64,000 bases of DNA from Alterinioella nitratireducens (GCF_013155465.1 NZ_JABJVX010000010.1:40431-104430); one strand, 5' to 3'; counted from the first letter of the stretch, positions 46,025-55,434 are shown. The notes: generated by a model not told the origin, from the letters alone. Translations and numbers: made by a program.

Positions 46025-46759
46025 ATGACCTATTGCGTGGGGCTGAAACTCAATCGCGGGCTGGTCTTCATGTCCGACACCCGCACCAATTCGGGCGTCG
46101 ACAATATCTCGACCTTCCGCAAGATGTTCCATTTCGACGTGGCGGGCGACCGCTCGATCACGGTGATGACGGCGGGCAACCTGGCCACCACGCAGGCGGT
46201 GATCAGCCTGCTGGAAGAGCGGTCCAAGGAACCCGGCGCGCGCAATCCCGGCATCTATCAGTGTGAATCGATGTTCCAGGTCGCGACCCTGGTGGGCGAG
46301 ACCCTGAAAGAGGTCATCGCCACCCATTCCGAGGAAGGCCAGAAGGCCGACGCCGCTTTCGGCGCCACGATCATCCTGGGCGGCCAGGTCGGCGCGGGCG
46401 AGCCGCGGCTTTTCCTGGTTTACCCCGAGGGCAATTTCATCGAGGCCAGCGAGGACACCGCCTATTTCCAGATCGGCGAGACCAAGTATGGCCGCCCGAT
46501 CCTGGTGCGCGCCTTCAACCCCGACATGTCCTTCGAGGACGCGGTTAAGCTCTTGCTGGTCTCGTTCGATTCCACGATCAAGGCCAACCTCTCGGTCAGC
46601 CTGCCGCTGGATCTGCATGTCTACGAGGCCGGATCCCTGACCAGGGGCCGCGTCCTGCGCATCGCGGAAGGCGACCCCTATTTCGAGGAAATCTCCTCGG
46701 GGTGGGGCGTGGCCCTGCGCAATGCCTTCGCGGGACTGCCGGATTTCCGCTTTCCCTGA
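46025..46759 (+). CDS. Anbu proteasome-related peptidase
   Basis: This 244-residue protein starts M-T-Y-C-V-G-L-K-L. Removal of Met exposes Thr1, the catalytic residue of Ntn hydrolases such as the proteasome beta subunit and HslV. GLVFMSDTRTNSGVDNISTFRKMFHF and GDRSITVMTAGNLATTQAVISLL match the Anbu (ancestral beta subunit) family. Lys near 34 (FRKMF) fits the catalytic lysine. Anbu forms ring or spiral assemblies in the few cases studied, but no natural substrate is known. It closes the four-gene set. Confidence 0.9.
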   Translation: MTYCVGLKLNRGLVFMSDTRTNSGVDNISTFRKMFHFDVAGDRSITVMTAGNLATTQAVISLLEERSKEPGARNPGIYQCESMFQVATLVGETLKEVIATHSEEGQKADAAFGATIILGGQVGAGEPRLFLVYPEGNFIEASEDTAYFQIGETKYGRPILVRAFNPDMSFEDAVKLLLVSFDSTIKANLSVSLPLDLHVYEAGSLTRGRVLRIAEGDPYFEEISSGWGVALRNAFAGLPDFRFP

Positions 46760-46909
46760 TCGCCCCGATTGCCCGATCCCGGCAGGGCCGGAGGGCGGCG
46801 TCGAGGGCGAAAAAATCCGCCCCGGAAGCATCGACATTGCCGCATGGCGCGTTAGGGTGTGGGCAAATACGGGGGGCACGTCCCCCAAGCCAACCCTCAA
46901 GGTAGCCCC

Positions 46910-47776
46910 ATGCAATATCACACCCCACCCAGTTTCGAGGAGGCGAGCAGGATCGCCGCATCAGCCTCCGGCACCACGCGGTTCCTGGCAGGCGGCACCG
47001 ATGTTCTGGTGCAGTTGCGTTCCGACCTGGTGACGCCCGACGACCTCATCGACGTCAAGCACATCCCCGGCGTGAAGGAGATCGCGCGCCAGGAGGATGG
47101 CGGCTGGCGCATCGGCGTCGCGGTCGCGGGTGCCGAGATGACGGAACATCCCGACCTGGGCCGCGACTGGCCCGGTATCGTCGAGGGCATGGACCTGATC
47201 GGCTCGACCCAGATCCAGGGCCGCGCGACGCTGGTGGGCAACCTCTGCAACGGCTCGCCCGCCGCCGATGGAGTGCCAGCCCTCGTCGCCGCCGGGGCAA
47301 GCGTGACCGTGACCGGCCCGAACGGGGCCCGCGACGTGGCCGTGGCAGACATCCCGACCGGGCCGGGCAAGACCTGCCTTGAAAAAGGCGAGGTGATCTC
47401 GGCCCTCAACATCCCGGCGCGGGGCGAGAATGGCGGCGACGCCTATCTGCGCTTCATCCCGCGCACGGAAATGGACATTGCCGTTGTCGGCTGCGCCGTG
47501 AACCTGCGCGTGGACGGCGACACCATCACCGAGGCCCGCGTGGTCCTGGGCGCCGTCGCCCCCACCATCCGCGCGGTGCAGGCCTGCGCCGACGCACTCA
47601 TCGGCACCACGCTGGACGACGCGGCACTGGAGGCGCTGGACAAGGCCGCCCGCGCCGCCTGCGAGCCCATCGACGACAAGCGCGGCACGGTCGAGTTCCG
47701 CACCGATGTGGCCGGTGTCCTGGCCCGCCGCGCCGCCAAGATCGCCTATGCCCGCGCCAAGGGAGAACAGTCATGA
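46910..47776 (+). CDS. Molybdenum hydroxylase FAD-binding subunit
   Basis: This encodes 288 residues from ATG 46910. FAD-contact motifs are TRFLAGGTDVLVQLRSD near the start and RATLVGNLCNGSPAADGVPALVAAGA in the middle, with the C-terminal CO-dehydrogenase flavoprotein domain after residue 170. It passes electrons from the iron-sulfur subunit to an acceptor. It overlaps the 2Fe-2S gene by four bases. The operon order FAD, 2Fe-2S, molybdenum subunit matches CoxM-CoxS-CoxL-type enzymes. Confidence 0.92.
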   Translation: MQYHTPPSFEEASRIAASASGTTRFLAGGTDVLVQLRSDLVTPDDLIDVKHIPGVKEIARQEDGGWRIGVAVAGAEMTEHPDLGRDWPGIVEGMDLIGSTQIQGRATLVGNLCNGSPAADGVPALVAAGASVTVTGPNGARDVAVADIPTGPGKTCLEKGEVISALNIPARGENGGDAYLRFIPRTEMDIAVVGCAVNLRVDGDTITEARVVLGAVAPTIRAVQACADALIGTTLDDAALEALDKAARAACEPIDDKRGTVEFRTDVAGVLARRAAKIAYARAKGEQS

Positions 47777-48252
47777 GCAAGATCCACGTCACCACCAAGG
47801 TCAACGGCGACGAGGTCGAATACCTCTGCGAGCCGCGCGAGACGCTGTTGGATTGCCTGCGCGACCATCTCGACCTGACCGGGGCAAAGGAAGGCTGCGG
47901 CACCGGCGATTGCGGGGCCTGCTCGGTCACGATGGACGGTCGCCTGGTCTGCTCCTGCCTGGTCCTCGGGGCCGAGGCGCAAGGAAAGGAGATCGCCACC
48001 ATCGAGGGCATGGCCGAGGATGGCGCATTGCACCCGCTCCAGCGCAAGTTCATCGAACATGCCGCGCTGCAATGCGGGATCTGCACGCCGGGTATCTTGG
48101 TCGCGGCGAAATCGCTGCTGGAGAAGAACCCCGACCCGACGGAAACGGAAATGCGCTACTGGCTGGCCGGCAACCTTTGCCGCTGCACCGGCTATGACAA
48201 GATCATCCGCGCCGTGATGGATGCGGCGGCGGAAATGCGGGAGGCGTCGTAA
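47773..48252 (+). CDS. Molybdenum hydroxylase 2Fe-2S subunit
   Basis: This 159-residue protein carries two clusters. The plant-type ferredoxin cluster has CGTGDCGACSVTMDGRLVCSC. The second, four-helix cluster has CGICTPGILV and CRCTGYDKII. This matches CoxS/XdhA-like small subunits in length and motif spacing. It starts inside the FAD-subunit gene and its stop (TAA) overlaps the start of the large subunit. Confidence 0.94.
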   Translation: MSKIHVTTKVNGDEVEYLCEPRETLLDCLRDHLDLTGAKEGCGTGDCGACSVTMDGRLVCSCLVLGAEAQGKEIATIEGMAEDGALHPLQRKFIEHAALQCGICTPGILVAAKSLLEKNPDPTETEMRYWLAGNLCRCTGYDKIIRAVMDAAAEMREAS

Positions 48253-50492
48253 TGGCACTGGACGGACCCAAGCAGGACTTCAAATATATCGGCACCCGGC
48301 CAGAACGGCCCGATGGCTGGGACAAGGTCACCGGCAAGGCCCGCTTCGGCGCGGATTTCTCGATGCCCGGCATGCTGCACGGCGCGATCCTGCGCAGCCC
48401 GCATGCACATGCGAAAATCATCAAGATCGACGCCACCAAGGCGCTGGCGCTGAAGGGCGTCAAGGCCGTGGTGACGCGGGCCGACTTCCCCGAGGGGCTG
48501 GAAGGCGAGGACTGGAATATCCAGGAAAACGTGATGGCGGGGGAAAAGGCGCTCTATGACGGGCATGCTGTTGCCGCCGTCGCCGCCACGTCGCAACTGA
48601 TTGCCCGCGACGCGCTGAAGCTGATCGAGGTGGAATACGAGGTTCTGCCCCATGTCACCGATGTGGACAAGGCGATGGCCGAGGATGCCCCGGTAATCCG
48701 CGAGGGCGCCGCCGATTACTCGGTGCCCGAGGGGATGCACCCCAATGTGGTGCGCTACATGGAATCGGGGCGCGGCGACCTGGAAAAGGGCTTTGCCGAG
48801 GCCGACCTGGTGATCGAGGAAAGCTTCACCACCGAAGCCGCGCATCAGGGCTATATCGAGCCGCATGCCTGCGTCGCCAACCTGGGCGCGGATGGCAAGG
48901 GCGACCTGTGGTGCTGCACGCAGGGCCATTGGTTCGTGCGCCAGATGTGCACCGCTGTCCTCGGGCTGGAGGCCACGCAACTGCGCGTCACTCCGTCGGA
49001 AATCGGCGGCGGCTTCGGCGGCAAGACCACCGTGTTCATCGACCCCGTGGCGCTGGCGCTCAGCCGCAAGGCGGGCCGTCCGGTCAAGCTGGTGATGAGC
49101 CGCTCGGAGGTCTTGCGCGCCACCGGCCCGACCGCGTCCGCGTCGATGGATATCAAGATGGGCATGACCAAGGAGGGCAAGATCACGGCGGCCTCCGGCA
49201 CCTTCCGGATGCAGGGCGGGGCCTTCCCCGGCGCGCCGGTCGATGTGACCACGATGCTGGCCTTTGCCAATTACGACATCGAACATGTGCATCATGTCGG
49301 CTATGACGTGATGACCAACCGCCCGAAACAGGCCGCCTACCGCGCGCCCGGTGCGCCGATGGGGGCCTTTGCCACCGAAAGCGTGCTGGATGAGCTTTGC
49401 CGTGGCTTGGGTCTCGACCCCATCGAGACGCGGCTGAAAAACGCGGTCAAGGAAGGCACGCCCGCCACTTTCGGTCCCAAGTTTCCGCCCGTCGGCCTGA
49501 TCGAGACGCTGGAGGAAGCCCGCGCGCATCCGAATTATTCGGTCAAGCTCGGCCCCAACCAGGGGCGCGGCGTCGCCTCGGGCTACTGGATGAACTGGGG
49601 CGGGGAAACCTCGGCCTCGGTCGCGATCGGCGATGACGGCTCGGTGCAGGTCTCGATCGGCACGGTCGATATCGGCGGCTCCCGCGCATCCATGGCGCTG
49701 ATGGCGGCGGAAGCCTTTGGTATTCCTTACGAAAACGTGCGCGTCTCCATCGCCGATACCGGCTCGCTCGGCATCAACGAGCCAACCCATGGCAGCCGCG
49801 CCACCTTCGCCAGCGGCCTCGCCATCATCGAGGCCTCGCGTGAGGCAACCCGAAAACTCTGCCAGCGCGCCGCCGACAAATGGGGCATCGACGCCGACGC
49901 CGTGACCTGGGAGGACGGCTGCGCCAAACCCTCCGGCCCCAATGCGGGTGAGTTCGATCCGCTGACCATTGCCGAGATCGCGGCCGAGATGGGCAGCACG
50001 GGCGGGCCGATCTCGGGCCATCACGAGAGCACGCCGGACGGGTTCGGCGGCAGTTTCGGCACTCATGTCGTCGATGTCGAGGTCGATCCCGAAACCGGGC
50101 GCACCACGATCCTGCGCTACCTGGTGGTGCAGGATGCGGGCAAGGCGATCCATCCGGCTTATGTCGAGGGCCAGTTCCAGGGCGGCGCGGTGCAGGGCAT
50201 CGGCTGGACGCTGAACGAGGAATATATCTACGGCGAGGATGGGCGGCTGCAAAACCCCATCTTCCTGGATTACCGCGTGCCCGTGGCCTCGGATCTGCCG
50301 ATGATCGACACCGTCATCGTCGAGGTGCCGAACCCCGGCCACCCCTACGGCGTGCGCGGTGTGGGCGAGACCGGGATCACCCCGCCCCTGCCCGCCATCG
50401 CCAACGCGGTGCGTGACGCCATCGGGGTGCGGATGAAGAAACTGCCGCTGACGCCGCCCCGCGTCCTGGCCGCAATCAAGGCGCGGGACTGA
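48252..50492 (+). CDS. Molybdenum hydroxylase molybdopterin-binding subunit
   Basis: This 746-residue xanthine dehydrogenase family subunit has GGGFGGKTTVF (cofactor loop), AAYRAPGAPMGAF (active-site loop) and the C-terminal GVRGVGETGITPPLPAI containing the catalytic Glu. The active-site loop lacks the Cys-Ser-Phe-Arg of true form I CO dehydrogenase, so this enzyme oxidises an organic substrate, probably a purine, aldehyde or aromatic, not CO. The substrate cannot be named. The following MoaD-like gene overlaps its stop (TGATG). Confidence 0.92.
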   Translation: MALDGPKQDFKYIGTRPERPDGWDKVTGKARFGADFSMPGMLHGAILRSPHAHAKIIKIDATKALALKGVKAVVTRADFPEGLEGEDWNIQENVMAGEKALYDGHAVAAVAATSQLIARDALKLIEVEYEVLPHVTDVDKAMAEDAPVIREGAADYSVPEGMHPNVVRYMESGRGDLEKGFAEADLVIEESFTTEAAHQGYIEPHACVANLGADGKGDLWCCTQGHWFVRQMCTAVLGLEATQLRVTPSEIGGGFGGKTTVFIDPVALALSRKAGRPVKLVMSRSEVLRATGPTASASMDIKMGMTKEGKITAASGTFRMQGGAFPGAPVDVTTMLAFANYDIEHVHHVGYDVMTNRPKQAAYRAPGAPMGAFATESVLDELCRGLGLDPIETRLKNAVKEGTPATFGPKFPPVGLIETLEEARAHPNYSVKLGPNQGRGVASGYWMNWGGETSASVAIGDDGSVQVSIGTVDIGGSRASMALMAAEAFGIPYENVRVSIADTGSLGINEPTHGSRATFASGLAIIEASREATRKLCQRAADKWGIDADAVTWEDGCAKPSGPNAGEFDPLTIAEIAAEMGSTGGPISGHHESTPDGFGGSFGTHVVDVEVDPETGRTTILRYLVVQDAGKAIHPAYVEGQFQGGAVQGIGWTLNEEYIYGEDGRLQNPIFLDYRVPVASDLPMIDTVIVEVPNPGHPYGVRGVGETGITPPLPAIANAVRDAIGVRMKKLPLTPPRVLAAIKARD

Positions 50493-50737
50493 TGGTTCAG
50501 GTGCATCTCTGGTCGGGGCTGCGGCCCCTGGTCGATGGTCGCGAGGTCGTTGAAGTGGAGGGCGAGACGGTCGGGCAATTGCTGGACAATCTGGTGAAGG
50601 ATTATCCCGGCCTCAAGCCTGCCATCGACAAGGGTGTTTCGATTTCGGTCGATGGGCAGATCATCCCGAAAAGCCGTGGCGTCAAGGTGAAGGACAGCTC
50701 GGAAGTCTTTCTTTTACAAAGGTTATATGCGGGGTAA
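50492..50737 (+). CDS. MoaD/ThiS-like small protein ending in a single glycine
   Basis: This 81-residue protein has a ubiquitin-like beta-grasp fold pattern: VHLWSGLRPLVDGREVVEVEGETVGQLLDNLVKDYPGL, then DGQIIPKSRGVKVKDSSEVFLLQRLYAG. Functional MoaD and ThiS end in Gly-Gly, which is adenylated; here the C-terminus is Tyr-Ala-Gly, so it has lost one glycine. It may be a processed carrier, a structural partner or a modifier of the neighbouring molybdenum enzyme. It overlaps the large-subunit stop. Confidence 0.85.
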   Translation: MVQVHLWSGLRPLVDGREVVEVEGETVGQLLDNLVKDYPGLKPAIDKGVSISVDGQIIPKSRGVKVKDSSEVFLLQRLYAG

Positions 50738-50759
50738 GCGCTCGGTCGACCGAGCGCTT
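50736..50759. terminator. Perfect 24-base palindrome after the molybdenum operon
   Basis: AAGCGCTCGGTC and GACCGAGCGCTT pair perfectly with no loop bases, beginning inside the TAA stop of the MoaD-like gene. It lies between this operon and the convergent HAD gene and probably terminates both. The hairpin would need to open two to four central pairs to form a loop. Confidence 0.75.
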
Positions 50760-50769
50760 GTGCGGCCCA

Positions 50770-51672
50770 TCAGGTCGTCGGTACAATCCAGTCGGGCACG
50801 ATGCCCGAACGCGTGATGTAAGGGCCCACATCGCGCCCCCGAAACAGTCCGTGATCGGTGATCAGCACGGTTTTCAGCCCCGCCGCCGCACCGCCCAGAA
50901 CATCCGTGTGCAGCGTGTCGCCGACCATGGCGATGCGCGATCTCGGGATGCCACGCAGCCGCGCAAGGGCCGCGTCGAACGCATTGCGATGCGGTTTGCC
51001 GAAAAAGCGCGGCGCGAGGCCGGTGGCCTCGGCGATGGCTTCCGCGAAATGGCCGGGTTCCAGGGTCAAACCGTCCTCACGCGGGGCGACAAGGTCGGGA
51101 TTGGCGACGATCAAGGGCCGCGGATCATCGCGTAGCGCTTTGATAAGACGCTCGTTCTCGGCATCAGCCCATCCCGTGCTGGACAGGAGGACAAAGCCGC
51201 CCGCACTGTCGAAGAGGCGCGGGTCATCCTGCACACGACGCAGAGGCACGGGGCTATCGTCGAACCTGTCCTCCGGCGCGGCGGCGGCGGCCCAGATCGT
51301 GCCATCCGGCAAAGGCGGCAGGAGGGCAAAGGCCACGTCGCGGCTGGAAATCACCTCCTTCGCGCTGAAATCGAAGCCGAGCCGGGCGTATTTTTCCACA
51401 GCCTCGGCCTTCGTGTAGCTAGCGGCATTTGTCAGCACGATCAATCGCTTACCTTGGTCGCGAAGCTCTCTCATGCGGTCTATGGCACCGGGGATGGCGG
51501 TCTCGCCCCGGTTCAGCACACCGAAGGCGTCGAGGATGAAGGCATCGACTTGTTCCGCGACCTCGCCCAGATGCGCGGCACGGCGGGAGGAGGCCGAGAA
51601 CGTGGCCGCAGGCGCACGCGGGCGGATCGCCTCGTAACGGGCGAAGGCCCAATCTGCGGTGATGTCACGCAT
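50770..51672 (-). CDS. HAD hydrolase, TIGR01459 / NagD-like
   Basis: This encodes 300 residues from ATG 51672. HAD motif I is FILDAFGVLNRGETAIPGA, motif II LIVLTNAAS, and motif IV MVGDTLHTDVLGGAAAGLKTVLITDHG. This is the class IIA (NagD-type) phosphatase subfamily TIGR01459. It is the last gene after ugpB-A-E-C and GDPD, all read leftward, and overlaps GDPD by 8 bases. A glycerol-3-phosphate phosphatase role would fit the operon but is unproven. Confidence 0.85.
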   Translation of the reverse strand: MRDITADWAFARYEAIRPRAPAATFSASSRRAAHLGEVAEQVDAFILDAFGVLNRGETAIPGAIDRMRELRDQGKRLIVLTNAASYTKAEAVEKYARLGFDFSAKEVISSRDVAFALLPPLPDGTIWAAAAAPEDRFDDSPVPLRRVQDDPRLFDSAGGFVLLSSTGWADAENERLIKALRDDPRPLIVANPDLVAPREDGLTLEPGHFAEAIAEATGLAPRFFGKPHRNAFDAALARLRGIPRSRIAMVGDTLHTDVLGGAAAGLKTVLITDHGLFRGRDVGPYITRSGIVPDWIVPTT

Positions 51673-52621
51673 GAATATCGTCGCGCCAGCTGAGGCCACG
51701 GGCCAGCAGCAGACGTTGCGCGCGGGCCGGGTAATCGGTGATCAGGCCGTCGATGCCCGCGTCAATGGCGGCGTTGATCTCCTCGGGCGTATTCACCGTC
51801 CAGGCATTGACGATGAGGCCCCTTTCTTGCGCGCGGGCAACTTCTTTTGCCGTGATATCCGTATGATAAGGCGACCAGACCGCGCCGCCAAGATCGGCAA
51901 TGAGGTCGGGCAGCGACCCGCCCGCGTCGCTGCGCGAGGCACCCGCCATCCACTCCGAGCCGTCAAGGATATTGGGGTCCATCGGCGGGGTCTCGCGGTC
52001 CAGATAGGACAGGTGCGAGCGCGGGATTTCGGGGGCTACCCGCTTGAGTTCCTTCAGGATTCTCCAATCGAAACTCTGCACGATCACGCGGTTTCCCAGC
52101 GGGAAGCGCTGCAAAACCGAAAGCACGCCCGCCACGTAATCTGCAATCGGCGGCGTGTGTTCCGGGTGGGCCGGGTTGCTCTTGATCTCGATATTGAGCC
52201 AGCAATCGGCGTAAGGCGCGGTGCTGACCAGCGCGGCGAGGTCGGCCAATGTCGGCACGCAGACGCCGCTGAGAAACGCCTGGTCGGGGTAGTGCCCCGC
52301 ATATGCTGTGTCTGGCCGCAACCCGCCCACATCATGCGCCTGCAACGCCGCCAGCGAGAGGCCACGGATGGCGGGCCCCTCGCCCTCCAGCCAGCGCCCG
52401 TCCAGGCGGGTTGCGGCGGCCATCAGGCGGGGGTTGTGGGTCAGGACAGGGATATTGTCGGCAGTCATCAGCACGTCGATCTCGACGATTTCTATCCCGG
52501 TATCGAAGCAATGCCGGAACCCGATCAGGGTGTTTTCCGGCAGCACCCCGCGCGCGCCGCGATGGCCGTGGATGCGAACCAGACCGGGGGCCTTGCGCAG
52601 GGGGGCAAGCGGGTCGGACAT
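51665..52621 (-). CDS. Glycerophosphodiester phosphodiesterase
   Basis: This 318-residue cytoplasmic-type GDPD has no signal peptide. Catalytic blocks are RIHGHRGARGVLPENTLIGF, EIDVLMTADNIPVLTHNP and LNIEIKSNP in the middle; the C-terminal VNAWTVNTPEEINAAIDAGIDGLITDYPAR is the usual end. It splits glycerophosphodiesters to glycerol-3-phosphate and an alcohol. Its gene lies 8 bases after ugpC, so it likely processes diesters brought in by the Ugp transporter. Confidence 0.93.
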   Translation of the reverse strand: MSDPLAPLRKAPGLVRIHGHRGARGVLPENTLIGFRHCFDTGIEIVEIDVLMTADNIPVLTHNPRLMAAATRLDGRWLEGEGPAIRGLSLAALQAHDVGGLRPDTAYAGHYPDQAFLSGVCVPTLADLAALVSTAPYADCWLNIEIKSNPAHPEHTPPIADYVAGVLSVLQRFPLGNRVIVQSFDWRILKELKRVAPEIPRSHLSYLDRETPPMDPNILDGSEWMAGASRSDAGGSLPDLIADLGGAVWSPYHTDITAKEVARAQERGLIVNAWTVNTPEEINAAIDAGIDGLITDYPARAQRLLLARGLSWRDDIHA

Positions 52622-52629
52622 CGGAAGAA

Positions 52630-53688
52630 TTACGCCTCGATCCGCTTTTCCGTTGCGGGATCAAAGAGATGCAGGGCGCGCTCGGGCGCGTCAAAGCGCA
52701 CGGTTTCACCGACCTCGACCACGGATATGCCGTTCAGGCTGGCCACGATTTGCTGGTCACTGCCCTCCAATGGCCCATGCAGAAGCGTGACACCGCCCAG
52801 ATGTTCCAGCACCTCGACCTGCATCGAAATCGCGCCGTCCTCGTCGTTGCGCACGAGATGCTCGGGGCGGATTCCGACAAGAATGTCAGCTTTTCTTGAC
52901 AGGTTTGTCCGGATTTTCGCGCCGCCCGGCAGGATCAGGTCGCCACCATCGGAATGGCCGGCGATGAAGTTCATCGCGGGGCTGCCGATGAAGCCCGCCA
53001 CGAAGACCGAGGCCGGACGCTCATAAAGCTCGATCGGGGTGCCGAACTGTTCGACATAGCCGCCATTGAGCACCATCAGCCGGTCGCCCAGGGTCATCGC
53101 CTCGACCTGGTCATGGGTGACGAAAATCGAGGTCACGCCGAGGCGCTTTTGCAGCTTGCGGATCTCCAGCCGCATCTGCACGCGCAGCTTGGCGTCGAGG
53201 TTGGACAGCGGCTCGTCAAACAGGAACACCTGCGGGTCGCGGACGATGGCGCGGCCCATGGCGACGCGCTGGCGCTGACCGCCGGAGAGCTGGCGCGGCT
53301 TGCGGTCCAGATAGGCGCCGATTTCGAGGATATCGGCGGCCTCTTCGACCCTCCGCGTGATCTCCTCTTTCGGTTTGCCGCGAATTTTCAGCCCGTAGGC
53401 CATGTTCTGGCGCACCGACATATGCGGGTAGAGCGCGTAATTCTGGAACACCATCGCGATGTCGCGGTTGGCCGGTTCCAGATCGTTGACCCGGTTCCCG
53501 CCGATCATCACGTCGCCCGAGGTCACGCTTTCCAGCCCCGCGACCATGCGCAAAAGCGTGGACTTGCCGCAGCCAGAAGGGCCGACGATGACGACAAACT
53601 CGCCATCCTCGATCTCGGCCTCGATATGGTGCAGCACCTCGGTGGACCCGTATTTCTTGGTCAATGAATTGAGGGAGATATTCGCCAT
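52630..53688 (-). CDS. ugpC: Glycerol-3-phosphate ABC transporter ATP-binding protein UgpC
   Basis: This 352-residue protein has Walker A VGPSGCGKSTLLRMVAG, signature LSGGQRQRVAMGRAIV, Walker B VFLFDEPLSNLDA and a C-terminal regulatory OB-fold region (VGIRPEHLVRNDEDG), the MalK-type layout. In this operon it drives UgpA/UgpE. It follows ugpE with a 13-base gap. Confidence 0.94.
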   Translation of the reverse strand: MANISLNSLTKKYGSTEVLHHIEAEIEDGEFVVIVGPSGCGKSTLLRMVAGLESVTSGDVMIGGNRVNDLEPANRDIAMVFQNYALYPHMSVRQNMAYGLKIRGKPKEEITRRVEEAADILEIGAYLDRKPRQLSGGQRQRVAMGRAIVRDPQVFLFDEPLSNLDAKLRVQMRLEIRKLQKRLGVTSIFVTHDQVEAMTLGDRLMVLNGGYVEQFGTPIELYERPASVFVAGFIGSPAMNFIAGHSDGGDLILPGGAKIRTNLSRKADILVGIRPEHLVRNDEDGAISMQVEVLEHLGGVTLLHGPLEGSDQQIVASLNGISVVEVGETVRFDAPERALHLFDPATEKRIEA

Positions 53689-53701
53689 CTGGGCAGGGTT
53701 C

Positions 53702-54553
53702 CTATTTGTCGGTCTCGGTCAGCCCTTTGACGAAGAGCTTTTGCATTCCGATCACCACCAGGATCGGCGGCAGCATCGCCAGAAGCGCCGTCATCATGAT
53801 GATGTTCCATTGCGGGGATTGTTCGGCGGCTTCCAGCATCTGCTTGATCGAGACCACGATGGTCATCATCTCTGTGTCGGTGGTGATCAGGAGCGGCCAG
53901 AGATACTGGTTCCAGCCATAGATGAAGAGGATCACGAATAGTGCGGCGATATTGGTGCGGCTGAGCGGGATCAGGATGTCCCAGAAAAAGCGCATCGGCC
54001 CGGCCCCGTCGATCCGCGCGCTTTCCAGCATCTCGTCGGGGATGGTCAGAAAGACCTGCCGGAACATGAAGGTGGCGGTGGCAGACGCGATCAGGGGCAC
54101 CGTCAGGCCCCAGTAGCTGTTGAGCATGCCAAGGTCGGCGACAACCTCGAAGGTGGGCAGGATGCGGACCTCGACCGGCAGCATCAGCGTGATGAAGATC
54201 ATCCAGAAGAACCCCATGCGGAAGGGGAACTTGAAATAGACGATGGCGAAGGCGGACAGCAGCGAGATGGCGATCTTGCCGATCGCGATCATCATCGCCA
54301 TGACGAGGCTGTTGAACAGCATCATGTAGACCGGCGCGGTCTGTGTGCCCTCCAGCCCCGAGCCCCACATGGTCTGGCGGAAATTGACGAAGAACTGGTC
54401 GCCGGGCCACATCGGGATGGGCGATTGCAGCATCCGCTCGGCCTCGTGGCTGGCGCCGACGAAGGTGATCCAGACGGGAAAGGCCACCATGGCGACCCCG
54501 AGTAGCAGGATGATATGGGCCGCGATGGCAAGGAGGGGGCGTTGTTCGACCAT
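53702..54553 (-). CDS. ugpE: Glycerol-3-phosphate ABC transporter permease UgpE
   Basis: This 283-residue protein has six membrane helices. The coupling motif EMLESARIDGAGPMRFFWDILIPLSRTNIAALFVILFIYGWNQYLWPLL contains the EAA loop. It partners UgpA in the inner membrane. It overlaps the ugpA stop by one base. Normal length and motif set. Confidence 0.94.
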   Translation of the reverse strand: MVEQRPLLAIAAHIILLLGVAMVAFPVWITFVGASHEAERMLQSPIPMWPGDQFFVNFRQTMWGSGLEGTQTAPVYMMLFNSLVMAMMIAIGKIAISLLSAFAIVYFKFPFRMGFFWMIFITLMLPVEVRILPTFEVVADLGMLNSYWGLTVPLIASATATFMFRQVFLTIPDEMLESARIDGAGPMRFFWDILIPLSRTNIAALFVILFIYGWNQYLWPLLITTDTEMMTIVVSIKQMLEAAEQSPQWNIIMMTALLAMLPPILVVIGMQKLFVKGLTETDK

Positions 54554-55434
54554 CAGTATTGCACCCTTTTCTCGACAAAGCGGAACTGGACCACGGTCAT
54601 GGCAATGACGAGGATCATCAAGATCACCGATTGCGCCGCCGACCCACCCAGATCGAGGCCGATGAACCCGTCCGAGAACACCTTGTAGACCAGCGTCGTG
54701 GTCGATCCGAACGGGCCGCCTTGCGTGACCGCGTGGATGATGCCGAAGGTCTCGAAGAAGGCATAGACCGCGTTGATGACCAAGAGGAAGAAGGTGGTGG
54801 GCGAGATCAGCGGGAAGATGATGGTGACAAAGCGGCGGATGGGCCCCGCCCCGTCGATGGCGGCGGCCTCGGTGATCGAGCGCGGGATCGCCTGCATCGC
54901 GGCGAGATAGAAGAGGAAATTATAGGCGATCTGCTTCCACGCGGCGGCCATGATGACGAGGAACATCGCCTCGCCGCCGTTCAGGTAGTGGTTCCAGTTG
55001 TAGTCCACGAAATCCAGCAGATAGGGAAAGATGCCGATGGTCGGGTTGAACATGAAGAGCCACAGCGCCCCGGCCAGCACCGGGGCCACCGCATAGGGCC
55101 AGATCAGCAGCGTCCGGTAGGTGGTCGCGCCGCGAATGATGCGGTCGGCGAAACCCGCCAGCACCAGCGCCATGGACATCGAGATGAAGGCCACGGCGGC
55201 CGAGAAGAAGATCGTGCGGCCAAAGGCGTTCAGATATTGGTCGTCGGTCATCAGGTAGGCGTAATTCTCGAACCAGACGAATTCCGTCGAGAGGCCGAAC
55301 GCGTCCTCGACCAGGAAGGACTGGTAGAGCGCCTGGGACGCCGGCCAGATGAAAAAGATCAGCGTGATGGCGATCTGCGGGGCCACCAGAAGGTAGGGCA
55401 GCAGCGATGTGGGGAAATGGACGCGCTTGAGCAT
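54553..55434 (-). CDS. ugpA: Glycerol-3-phosphate ABC transporter permease UgpA
   Basis: This 293-residue protein has six membrane helices. The EAA coupling loop is [45 protein letters not shown]. The N-terminus ([29 protein letters not shown]) is typical of UgpA. It lies about 80 bases after ugpB. Confidence 0.94.
   Translation of the reverse strand: MLKRVHFPTSLLPYLLVAPQIAITLIFFIWPASQALYQSFLVEDAFGLSTEFVWFENYAYLMTDDQYLNAFGRTIFFSAAVAFISMSMALVLAGFADRIIRGATTYRTLLIWPYAVAPVLAGALWLFMFNPTIGIFPYLLDFVDYNWNHYLNGGEAMFLVIMAAAWKQIAYNFLFYLAAMQAIPRSITEAAAIDGAGPIRRFVTIIFPLISPTTFFLLVINAVYAFFETFGIIHAVTQGGPFGSTTTLVYKVFSDGFIGLDLGGSAAQSVILMILVIAMTVVQFRFVEKRVQY

Noticed and set aside
48192..50342. A 716-codon leftward open frame opposite the molybdenum subunit
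   Set aside because: Mirror frame of a conserved enzyme; composition is mirror-like and there is no ribosome site or motif.
46910..50492. Form I carbon monoxide dehydrogenase (coxMSL)
   Set aside because: The active-site loop reads AYRAPGAP and lacks the Cys-Ser-Phe-Arg motif needed for CO oxidation, so only a general molybdenum hydroxylase is supported.
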